From: Rhipidocladum racemiflorum
Taxonomy: Eukaryota; Streptophyta; Magnoliopsida; Poales; Poaceae
Assembly (NCBI GenBank): GCA_036346355.1
Contig: CM070576.1
Span: 10,895,558 to 10,959,557 of the forward strand
DNA: 64,000 nucleotides
Direction of reading: 5' to 3'
Both the position numbers and the translations under genes were made by a program. The first letter of the stretch is position 1. Each line of letters opens with the position of its first letter. Of the stretch, positions 10,405-20,836 are shown in pieces. The notes under the pieces were generated by a model. That model saw nothing but the letters and a program-made list of their open reading frames with translations. It searched no databases and was not told the origin of the DNA.

Positions 10405-12803
10405 GTTGGTATCAGAGCGAGCTTCAGGTCTGTGGTGTATGAACTTAGTAAAATACCATTGGGTTAACTAAAATTTTAATGTGGAATAACCTAGAAACAT
10501 GGCTTAGGTTATACTTAAAATTTTGCTATAGGATAGCAACATTAAAATTTGTGTAAGTGGAATAATTAATTTAAAATTTGACACACTCTGATGCACAGTA
10601 GGAAAAGAGTATGGGTATCGTTGCTTTACGCTTAAATGTTGTATTTAAGCCTTGATGTTGAATGCTACATATGATAATGTATGTTGCTATGTTTATGAGA
10701 GAATTGATTGAATTGTTCTTGTTATCGTGTTAAAGGGAGGTTGTGGTGCCGAAGGGTTTCGGTCACCTTTTTGTTCTTAGTAAGGTTGTGGTTTGACGGT
10801 GTGGTTGGTTAGAGCCATCACTGAAGAACTATTAACCCCTGTGGGGTAATAGTGCTTACCCTTTTTTGTCGTAGATCGGGTAGTGACTGGAGTCAAATAG
10901 AAGAGTTGGTGGTGGATTCTTTCGGGTTTTCTTTACCGTCCTGATGGTCGGTTTTGGTTGGTTTTCTTGGTATTTGGTTGGTTATGAACCAAGGAAAAGT
11001 GTTTGGTTTTGAGTACTCGCTGATTCATCTTTTGGCGGTTTGTGGTTTTGTCTTCTTTGGGTGAAGACAAAGAAGAAGATTTTTGTGTTGCGCGTCTGTT
11101 GGTCGCTATTTTTGCTTCGACACCTGGTTTTGTTGGTTATTGTGCAAATTTCTTGGGGAGGAAACTTGTGTGGTTGTTGTTCTCCCTATCTAAGAAAAGT
11201 GTTGGAGTTTCTCCTGGTGCAGACCTTAAGTTGGGTGGAGCTAAGTTTGAATCTTTATTGGAAAAGATTTGGTTGAACATCGGGTTTTCCCTGGTGCATC
11301 CATCTTCCTTCTTGGAAGTTGTAGATCTTGAGATTTCTTGAAGATTTTTGGCTATCAGAGTTGGAAATTTGAGAGTTGAGCTCTCCTGCATTTATGTTGA
11401 AGTTTTGTTTTTCTTCCTTGCCTGGAAAGGAGAAATTGTTTATCTGTGTTTGTTCTTGTTCTTGAGTTGTGGTTATCTTTAAAGTTGGGTTGCATCCTGT
11501 TTGTCAAGAGTACATGACCCATGAAGGTGTTTAGAAAAATTTGTGTCCGTACTATGTAGTAGGTAACAATGCGGTTTATAGAATGACGTATTGCTAAGTT
11601 AACTTGTGAGTTGAATCAATTCAATGTGATTGTTATCTTTAGCTTGAGAATAAATAGACTACTAGCGTTGTAGTTTACTCTATAGCGAGAATGATTAAAT
11701 GTGTTAATATACATGCTTAGAATCTGTTGCTTTTCTTTAAAAGTGCCTATGATCCTCGATAATGGTAAAGTTTTAAACCCTGATGCATAGTTAGAACATT
11801 AAGATGATGTAAACTACTGACATTATTAAAGAAACTTTGTTGGTTGTTTAAAGATGTTCTAATTTAATGTGTTAAAGGAGAAATTTAATCGTGTTGGCTA
11901 GTGAATTTAACTTGGAAGTTGATTAGAGTTGCTATTTATGTTGTTGTTGCAAACTATTAGTATATGTAGAAGTATCCAGTTGTGTTCCTATAATGCTAGT
12001 ATCGATGTCAATTGGGAAGGTATAAGTTTTTGTGGTTGTTTTAAGAGCTTTGTGATGGTTCAACTTATTCAATTTATCTTAAATAGTTGGAGTATGTGGT
12101 GTAGTGGCAATTTGTTATAATATATTGATAGTGTAACTAAAAGCAATGTGGTTGTTTTAGGATTATGCAAATTATTGATATTGATGACTTAGTAGTGGTG
12201 GTAATTGTTTAGATTAATTGTTGAAAACCATTATTAAAATGGAGGACATTGTAACATGATGTGATGGAGTGAACCTTGAGTAATTAATATGATGTAGGAC
12301 TCTATCCTTAATGACTGTATATCTTAGAAACCTACTTATGAATTTTGTCTTGTGGAGATAACATTTATGTGTTGAAGTCATTTGTTAATTGAAAAAGTTT
12401 CGATTGTTGAGATGCTGACGTATAGGTAGTATAAAATGGATAGGTTAATTATGCTAAAGTATTTGTTGAAGTACTTTGTTTCAAATTTAGAATATGATGT
12501 ATTATGATATGTTGGTCCGTGGGGATCATGTTGACGTAGTCTTGGTTGGATGTCTTTTGATAAGCATCATAAACATTATTTATAAGTGTTGGGAAAGGTA
12601 ACTAGAGAAAGAATTTGTTACGTAGTTTTTGGTTCAATTATGATGAGGCTCCTCAAGGAGTAAATAGTGATTATTGAAGTCTCTAATGGAAAGCATAGTG
12701 GAACACTAGAGGTGGTTGTATCTATGTTGAACTTGTGTTTAAAACTTTTGAACTGGTTTGGTTGTTTGCTATTTGGGTTGAATGTTTTCGGTCAAGGTGT
12801 TCC
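10405..12803 (+). mobile_element. Internal region of family B, non-coding, interrupted by copia insertion
   Basis: After the primer site there are 2.4 kb with no ORF resembling gag or pol; the longest open frames are under 100 codons. Parts (about 10560-10700 and 10740-11430) are repeated at about 56740-57580. The absence of coding sequence fits a large non-autonomous LTR element, or one whose coding part has been lost. The copia element entered at 12803/12804, duplicating GTTCC. Confidence 0.5.
10407..10418 (+). other. Primer binding site of family B
   Basis: TGGTATCAGAGC lies two bases after the LTR end at 10404. It matches the initiator Met-tRNA primer site used by the other elements here and shows that family B is a plus-strand LTR retrotransposon with its 5' LTR on the left. 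Confidence 0.75.
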
Positions 12804-14220
12804 TGAAAGGACCAACGATGTCGCCTAGAGGGGGGGTGAATAGGCGGATTAAAAAATCGCAGCGGAATTAAATCTGGCCGAATTAGACAATCCGGAGTCT
12901 TCGGGTATTTTATCTGGAGTCTCCAGCTTGTCCGGAGTGTCCGGTAATTTATCCGGATACTGCGGGTTAGCTGGCACGGGAGTGCGACTAAGATTACTCT
13001 AAAAAGCACAATAAACTACAATAAATAGATAGCAAGAGCAACCTAGATCAAAAGCTAGTATGGATTTGAATTAAAGCCAAGCAAAGAGTTAGATCCGAGC
13101 TTTACAAAGACAAAACCACACAAGCTAGACTAGGAAGTAAAAGAGAAAGAGAGAGACGCGATTTTTCACCGAAGTTCGGATTCTTGAAGGGAATCCTACG
13201 TCTCCGTTGAGGTGGCTCGATCACACTTGAGCCGGGGTCTTTTTCAACCCGCTTTCCTCCCGATGTTGCACAAATGCACTCGCCGGCTTCACTTCTTGTC
13301 TCTTTCCTTTCGGAGGCGAGACTCGCCTTCACAAACGACCGGGGCACGCCACAAGCGTCGGGTGCTCCCGGTGACTCCTAGCCATCTAGGAGACCTTCAA
13401 CCTCCAAGAGCAATAACACCATGAAGAATCGCTTGGAGGATGAACTAGTGCTCAAGAACTTGAAATGAATCCACTTAGCACTTTGCTTCTTCCTCTCCTC
13501 ACCAAAGAGATCAACAACCAAATCTAGAGGTGGGAGGAAGAGAGGGCTCTATTGAATGCTTGGAATATGTTAGAGATGGCTTGAATGCTGCTATGAATGA
13601 GCTCAATAGTAAATCTAGCCGTTGGGGTGGAGTGGAGGCTTTAAATACACTTTTTGAAAACTAGCCGTTTGTCCACGTTTTGAACTGTCCAGAGACTCCG
13701 GACAATTAACCCGGATACTCCGGATGGTCTGGACTCTCCGGACAAAATGTCCGGACACTCCAGACTATCTGGAATTCGAGTTTAGGCCGAGGGGGTTAAC
13801 CCGGAGACTCTGGACAAAATGTCCGGATACTCCGGACTGAGTCCGGATACTCCGGACAAAATGTCTGGACTCTCCGAGTTGACTTGCTCGGTTGGAAATC
13901 CTTTTTTTGGAAAATGCAAGTATTTGAGTGCTATAAATGAATGCAAGTTTTGACCTTGAGCACATGCACATCCTAAAAACGATTTTCCGTCGCATGCTCT
14001 TAATAGTACGGCTATCCTTAAGACTCAAAACAAAGTGAAAATTACAAGTCTTCGTCTTGATGCCATTTTCTTGAAATTTGAGGTGCGTAGGAGCGTCCAA
14101 TGTCATTCCAAGCTTGATATGATTTCGAGATCTGCATTATTCTTAGTTGAAACATTAGATCTCATTAATTGTGTCATCATTAATCACCAAAATAAAATGA
14201 GGGGCCTAGATGCACTTTCA
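12804..14220 (-). repeat. 3' LTR of copia element
   Basis: It starts TGAAAGGACC at 12804 and ends GATGCACTTTCA at 14220 on the plus strand. It is the same length as the right LTR (23113-24529). Differences seen by eye are nearly all C/T or G/A changes in CG or CCGG contexts, for example nine in the first 170 bp, with no indels noticed. It contains a block of CCGG-rich near-palindromes at 13685-13880. Confidence 0.95.
13683..13885. repeat. CCGG near-palindrome cluster, copia 3' LTR
   Basis: Successive copies of CCGGATACTCCGG, CCGGACTCTCCGG and CCGGAGACTC-type units are separated by short A/T-rich linkers such as ACAAAATGT. The unit is a 13-bp palindrome or close to it. Some copies here have decayed by C-to-T change relative to the right LTR. 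Confidence 0.8.
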
Positions 14221-14236
14221 ATCTTCCCCTTTTTGG
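14221..14236 (-). other. Polypurine tract of copia element
   Basis: Directly inside the 3' LTR the minus strand reads AAAAAGGGGAAGAT. A purine run next to the 3' LTR is where plus-strand DNA synthesis starts. The adjoining 14237-14633 has no supported ORF. Confidence 0.75.
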
Positions 14237-14633
14237 TGAATTGATGACAACACAATTAAAAGCAAATAAAATAATGTTATTATACCAAATAAAAGGTGGA
14301 GCTCCCCCTAAATGTGTGCATTAGGAGTATTTGAGTGGAATCAAATGCACATATTTAACGAGAAATAACCAAGAGCTCCCCCTAAAACATTGCAACCGAG
14401 AGAGTTCATCACAAATAATTGAAAGTAAACCACGCATAAGATGAACGCAATGTCATAACATGAATAAAAAGGATAACAGAGTTCACAACAGAGTTCACGA
14501 CAATAATAAGCAAACGATAATAAAAGCAACACAAAACAAGTCCACAAGATAAACGAGACAACTAAACGACGATCGCTAAAGATATCACTCCCCCTTTGGC
14601 ATCAAGACACCAAAAGGAGGAGGACACAGGAAG

Positions 14634-16295
14634 TCACTCGTCGTCGCCTTCGTCGTCGGACGCGGAGTACTCGCTGCCAGGGTCATCTCCAGGAGCTGGC
14701 GGAGCAGAGGAGGTAATGCCAAAAAGCTGATCTGCGGAGGTGGCATCACTACTCTCCTCAGAGGACCCGGAGGAGTCACTGGGTGAGACTGCCTCGCCAT
14801 TGTGGCGGCGGATGCTGCGAATGTCTTGACCATTCTTCTTGATCTGACGGCTCATCACCTTCTGCTTGGTGGAGATGTCGCGGCAAAGGCAGAAGATGTG
14901 CTTCAACATCTTCTGGAGAGTGCTGCTCGGGATCTCTGTCTGCTCAGAAGGAACGGCAGGAGGCACAACAGGAGCAGAAGTAGAACTCGAGGGGCGACCC
15001 CGTCGAGTCCTAGGAGGAGTAGGACCAGGGACTGCTGGAGCAGCAGGAGCAGTCGGAGGACGGACCTTGTAAGAAAGATGCTCTTCGTCCCTGACAAACT
15101 TCAGACCACTGACAGAAGTGATCAAAGCCATCACAAAAGGAGCGTAGCTGCAACTGGCCATATTGCTCTGCGCATTCTGCCTCATTGTCTCCCAAATGAA
15201 GTCGACAATGTCAAAAGGATATGTGCACTCAACGAGGTGGTACAGCAAGTTCCTTCCATAGGATCTGATGGCAGAAGCATCTCCCTCCTTGGGCCAAAGA
15301 GTGACCCTGAGCAACCTGTTGAGTACAGCAGGCACATCCCTCAGACCCTTGATGGTCCCCACAGTGAAGCTCCTGGAGGTGTCATACAGAGACTCGATCT
15401 GCTCAGGAGTCATAACCTTCTTGTCATGAAGCTTCGGACTGTCATTGTAGCGAAGGCTGAGGACTCTAGCAAATCTCTTCTTGTTGGCAGTGTACCAGAC
15501 TCTGTCAGTCATCCACCAGATAGCATCCACAGACTTGTCAAAGTACAGAGTGGCATAGAACTGCATGATTACCTCGTTGTTCCAATCATACTTGAAAGAC
15601 ATGATTTCCTTGATCTCATGCAGCTCACAAATCTCAAGAATCTGAGCGAACACAGGATGCTCAGCAGCTGCCATGTACTCCCAGTCAATGGTCTTCATCT
15701 GGACCACTGGGTGCTCAAGAGGGTAGAGGACCGTCTCATAGTAATCTGACTGGAATCTGTTCCAGAAGCGTCGGTCCACATACTCGTCCTGATGGAAGTC
15801 GAGCGGATCTTTCTTTCTGTGCTCAACTATAGCCTTGCCCTTGCCAGAACCTGTCCTATAGTCAATCACTCTCATCGGGTTGACTGACATAGGATAGTTC
15901 CACGCAGGCCTGGCTTTGGCCAAGGGGCCAATGAAATGACCTGAGGAACGGAAATCTCTCCTCTTCTGATCTCTCAGCCTAGCATGAGTGGCTGTAGGAT
16001 GCTCATCTGGATCAGGCTGAGGCAGAGGAGGTGACTGAGCCTGAGACTGCGGCTGAGGCTGCTGAGACAGCTGAGCTTGAGGCTGGGAAGACGACTGAGC
16101 CTAAGGCTGTGGACCAGATGGAGTCCCAATCCTCAGCGCACCCCTTCCCCTAGAGGTGGGCTACTTTGCCACGGCGCGTCGCTGCCTCTTCGGCGCCGGA
16201 CGAGCAGATGGAGAACTGGAAGGGCTGTCCGGTGACGGAGAGTCCCTAGGAAGATCACCACCACCACCACCTGAAGACCCCTGAGAAGGATCCAT
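14634..16295 (-). pseudogene. env-like ORF of SIRE-type copia element (two in-frame TAG codons)
   Basis: An ATG at 16293-16295 opens a 554-codon frame ending at 14634. TAG codons at 16161-16163 and 16101-16103 interrupt it; from 15923 to 14634 it is open for 429 codons. The N-terminal part is rich in Ser, Gly, Pro and Gln. The central part (start about WNYPMSV, with YVDRRFWNRFQSDYYETVLY) resembles what is annotated as a putative plant transposon protein domain. The C-terminal part is Pro-rich, then basic, then acidic (ending DEGDDE). It lies between pol and the 3' LTR on the coding strand, where SIRE1 and relatives carry their env-like ORF. I see no clear signal peptide or membrane segment, so an envelope role is not supported by this sequence alone. 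Confidence 0.72.
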
Positions 16296-17297
16296 CTGAC
16301 CAAACAAAGCGAAAGAGAATGATTAGCCGCGAGGCGACTTGAATTTTAGCGGTTAAACCATTCTGGCCGAGGCAACCAACCCGAAGAGTCCAGACAAATT
16401 GTCCGGATACTTCGGACCAACCCGGAGACTCCGGACCCAAAGTCCGGATACTCCGGATGTTCCAGAATTTTCGCACGGGCGGATGAAAATTGGGGAATCC
16501 AACCCACAAAAATAGACAAGTAACGAGTCTAGATTGCCACAAGAATAGGAATGAAGTCTAGGGCACAATCTTGCAAAGAATTTCGCGGGATTAGGGCACG
16601 GAAAAGAACTCACCTCAAGAAGATTTGATAAACGAAGAATGCGGGTGAGTTAGGGTGAACTATTCTCCGATCTTGAGGGCAACGACGAGTCAAGCCGCAC
16701 CCTAGGAGAGAGAAATCACGAGGAGAGGCCCTAAGAACCGCAAGAAAGGATCCAATCTCAAGAGACAAGGTTAGGGCACAAGGATTCTTACCAAGATCTC
16801 CAACACCGAGGATGAGGAAGGGTCCAAGAACCCTTGGAGATGGAGATGAGGGGAGGAGAAACCGCCCTAGCCTTGAGGAGAGCACGGGAGAGGAAGAGAC
16901 GCACGGTGGGAATAGGAAAGAAAAGAAACCGCGCGGGATTAGGGAGATTTAAACCGTCCGCCCCAACTCGGAGACTCCGGACTTTAGTCCGGATACTCCG
17001 GCCCAACCCGGAGAGTCCGGACAAATTGTCCGGATACTCCGGGTTACCCAGCCCGGTTAGGAATGAAGGAATTTGCACGACGAGCCAAGGAATTTGGTGG
17101 AACGAGAGGGAGAAAGAGACCGTAAGATGTCGGCTTGATATATGACCAGCGAACAATGAAGCAAACAAGCCATTGTCACATAGCAAATGACAAGATCAGA
17201 GGATCAAGAGCCAAAAACACATGATAAATTCAAAGAAAAAGATAAATAAAATTTTGAAGTTCATTTTTCATTCAACAACCAATATGTAAGCACTTTA
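16296..17297 (-). other. Non-coding stretch between copia pol and env-like ORF
   Basis: No convincing ORF. It carries two clusters of the same CCGG near-palindromes as the LTRs, at about 16378-16465 and 16963-17045. The region could hold signals for producing the downstream ORF, such as a splice acceptor, but none stands out. Confidence 0.6.
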
Positions 17298-19068
17298 TCA
17301 AGCCACGTTATGAGAATCTAAAATATTTAGACCACTCCTCAATTCACAGAACCTTTTCTCGGCAAGGGGCTTGGTAAAGATATCGGCTAATTGATCATTT
17401 GTGCTCACATGTTGGATATCAATTTCGCCTTTGGTTGCATGATCTCTTAGGAAGTGATGGCGAATATCTATGTGTTTTGTACGGGAGTGTTGGACAGGAT
17501 TGTTGGCAATTTTTATGGTGCTCTCATTATCACACAAAAGTGGAACACTCTTGTAGGTTAGGCCATAATCACTCAAGGTTTGTCTCATCCAAAGTAATTG
17601 GGCACAACAACTCCCGGCAGCTATGTACTCGGCTTCGATAGTGGATAGGGCTGCGGAATTTTGTTTCTTGGAAGAACACGAGACTAGTGACCTACCCAAG
17701 AATTGTCAAGTCCCCGAGGTACTCTTTCTATCCACTTTACAGCCGACATAATCCGCATCGAAATAGACAACTAATTCAAAGGAAGATCCTTTCGGATACC
17801 AAAGTCCGAAATGAGGAGTGTGCACTAAGTATCTTAAGATTCTCTTAACGGCCACCATGTGGCACTCTTTTGGAGCGGCTTGAAAACGTGCACACATACA
17901 AACGCTAAGCATGATATCGGGCCTAGATGCACAAAGATAAAGGAGAGAACCGATCATCGAACGATATACCTTTTGGATGACCGGTTTACCTTCTTTGTCG
18001 AGGTCTAGATGCCTGTTGGCCTGCATAGGCGTCTTTATAGGCTTGGCGTCCTCCATTCTGAACTTCTTGAGCATGTCCTTGATGTACTTGGTTTGGCAAA
18101 TGAAGGTTCCTTCCTTGAGTTGTTTGACTTGAAATCCAAGGAAGAACTTCAACTCTCCCATCATGGACATCTCGAATCTTTTAGTCATTATCTTGCTAAA
18201 CTCTTTACACAAATGTTCATTAGTAGATCCAAATATAATGTCATCGACATATATTTGGCATACAAATAAATCATTATCAATATGTTTAGTACAGAGAGTA
18301 GGGTCGGCCTTTCTGACTACAAAACCTTGTCCGAGAAGGAAATCTCGTAAACACTCGAACCAAGCTCTTGGTGCTTGCTTAAGTCCATAAAGGGCTTTGT
18401 GTAGATAGTAGACGTGGTCCGGGTGTTTTGGATCTTCAAAACCGGGTGGTTGCTCAACGTAGACCATCTCGGAGAGTGGTCCATTTAAGAAGGCGCTCTT
18501 CATGTCCATTTGATATAGCTTGAAATCATGGTGAGTAGCAAAGGCAAGTAATATTCTAATAGATTCAAGCCTAGCTACTGGAGCATATGTTTCATCGAAA
18601 TCCAAACCTTCGATTTGAGTGTACCCTTGAGCAACCAATCGAGCTTTGTTCCTTGTCACGATTCCATTCTCATCTTGCTTGTTCCGGAAGACCCATTTTG
18701 TGCCGATCACGTTTTGATTTGGTCTTTCGACAAGCTCCCAAACTTGATTACGCTTGAAGTTGTTGAGCTCCTCTTGCATGGCCATCACCCAATCCAGATC
18801 GTCAAGTGCTTCTTCTACCTTAAGAGGCTCAAGAGAAGACACAAACGAGTAAAATTCACAAAAATTTGCAACTCGAGATCTAGTAGATACTCCCTTGTGA
18901 ATGTCTCCGAGTATATTGTCGACCGGATGATCTCGTTGAATACTTTGATGAACTCTTGGGTGAGGAACAGTTGAATTTGGAGCTTGGATGGGTTCTTCAT
19001 CTTGGGATGCGTTCGAACCATCTTGAGCTTGCTTGGACGAGGAGGGAACATCACTTGAGCCTGTCCCA

Positions 19069-19146
19069 TCCGGAGACTCCGGTATTTGACCCGGAGACTC
19101 CGGACCAGTCCGCACACTCCGGGTTTTAGGCTGGAGACTCCGGGTT
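19069..19146 (-). repeat. CCGG near-palindromes inside the copia pol reading frame
   Basis: Plus-strand sequence holds CCGGAGACTCCGG twice plus degenerate copies. It falls in the low-complexity linker between integrase and reverse transcriptase and is translated as a Pro/Ser/Glu stretch with two ESP repeats (about residues 224-250 of the open 703-codon segment). The same DNA motif fills the LTRs and the spacer after pol. Confidence 0.75.
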
Positions 19147-20185
19147 GGGGTGCTCGGGTGAGTTTCCAGATTTTGAGGTCTTACCTCCCCAATTGCCAAT
19201 TTCTTAATAGCTTCACACGGTGGTTCTTCCCTGTCAATCACGGCACGATCAACTTGTTCTACTTGAGAACCGTTAGTCTCATCAAAAGTTACGCCACGCG
19301 AGATTTCAACTACACCGGTGGTATTGTTGAAAACTCGGTACGCATAAGCATTAGTTCCATAACCAAGTAAGAAACCTTCATCTACTTTAGGAGCAAATTT
19401 AGAAGACTTAGCTCTTTTGTTAAGGATATGACATTTACTCCCAAAGACTCGAAAGTAGGAGACATTTGGTTTTTTGCTGGTGAGCAACTCGTACGCCGTT
19501 TTCTTCAAGATCTTGTGGAGGTAGAGGCGGTTGGAGCTGTGACATGCGGTATTGATGGCTTCCGCCCAAAAGCTATCGGAAACCTTGTACTCGTCAAGCA
19601 TCGTCCGTGCCATCTCGATGAGGGTTCGATTCTTCCTCTCGGCCACCCCATTTTGTTGAGGAGAATAGGGAGCCGAGAATTCGTGCTTGATTCCGTCCTC
19701 ATCGAGAAACTCCTCCACACCAATGTTCTTGAACTCGGTACCGTTGTTGCTCCGAATTCTCTTGATCTTCACTTCAAACTCGTTTTGAGCTCTTCTCATG
19801 AACTTCTTCAATGTCACTTGGCTTCTCCCTTGTCATGTAAGAAAAATACCCAAGTGAAACGAGAAAAATCATCTACTATTACTAGACCATACTTACTTCC
19901 CCCGATGCTTATGTAGGCGACCAGACCGAAAAGATCCATGTGGAGCATCGATCTCCAACGGTCTTGAAGTAGTCATCACATTCTTGGCGGGGTGGGATGC
20001 ACCAACTTGCCTGCCCGCTTGACAAGCGCTACAAACTCTATCTTTCTCAAAGATGACATTGGTTAGTCCAAGGATGTGATTGCCTTTAATGAGTTTGTGA
20101 AGGTTCCTCATACCAACATGGGCTAGTCGGCGGTGCCAAAGCCAACCCATGCTAGATTTAGCCATTAAACACGTTTCAAGATTAA

Positions 20186-20443
20186 GGGCCTGTTTGGTTC
20201 CCTACCTAAGTGAGCCATAACTCAAGTTAGGCAATGTGTGGTATGCCACAAAAGTGTGGCGAACAAATTGGGCGCCACAAGTTTGGCAAAGTTAGGCAAA
20301 AAACTGAGTCTATGACATGTAGGCTATGAGGCAACAAATCGTGGCAAGCCACAATTATGGTAATGAACCAAACAACTACCTAAGAAATTGTGGCATCAAT
20401 AAAGTTAGGTGTGGCAATCTTAGGCCTCAAACCAAACAGGCCC
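20186..20443. mobile_element. Tourist-like MITE (PIF/Harbinger type), 258 bp, inside copia pol
   Basis: Perfect 14-bp terminal inverted repeats GGGCCTGTTTGGTT / AACCAAACAGGCCC are flanked by TAA on both sides (20183-20185 and 20444-20446), the three-base target of PIF/Harbinger elements. It has no coding capacity. It separates the protease from the zinc domain of integrase. Element plus duplication is 261 bp, a multiple of three, so frame is kept, but stops inside the MITE end the upstream protein. Confidence 0.9.
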
Positions 20444-20836
20444 TAAGTCTATCCGTATTGAAGTCTACGAGATAGAGCTTACCCTTCAAACGCCCTTTAA
20501 AGGCTATTGAACCATCAAGCCTCTTAATGACTTCCACACCCTTTTCATTAAACAAACAATTGTAGCCCGCTTCACACAATTGTGCAACGGACAACAAATT
20601 GTAGCTTAATAATTCGACAAGTAAAACATTACTTAAATGGAAATCATTTGAGATAGAGATTTTACCTAAACTAATTACTTCTCCTTTTCCATTGTCTCCA
20701 AAGACAATACTTTCGCTATTTGATCCATTCAAATCCAAGTGCGCGAACATTGCCTTTTCTCCGGTCATGTGATGCGTGCATCCGCTATCCAAAATCCAAC
20801 TTGTTCCACCGGAGATATAGGCCTACAAAACAACAT

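Larger units (their letters stand above)
17298..20800 (-). pseudogene. copia pol: protease, integrase, reverse transcriptase, RNase H (disrupted)
   Basis: Read from 20800 down. Protease active site LDSGCTHHMTG at about 20795-20760. GAG-pre-integrase zinc motif (WHRRLAHVG...CSACQAG) at 20140-20020. Integrase core from about 19950 with PQQNGVAERKN; the second catalytic Asp is Asn (SNNGTEF, about 19745). Reverse transcriptase from about 18690 with QMDMKSAFLNG and YVDDIIFGS (18239-18250). RNase H from 17720 with STIEAEYIA and KHIDIRHHFLRD. All parts share one frame. Damage: a MITE at 20186-20443, an apparent one-base gain near 19948 and one-base loss near 19822 (shifted frame between them), and TGA at 17706-17708 where relatives have Cys (TSGT-stop-QFLGRSL). 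Pol is in a different frame from gag. Confidence 0.93.

Noticed and set aside
14802..15749. 315-codon plus-strand open frame
   Set aside because: It lies antisense to the env-like ORF, has no recognisable domain and a composition expected of a shadow frame.
19428..19916. 162-codon plus-strand open frame
   Set aside because: Antisense of the copia integrase; no domain.
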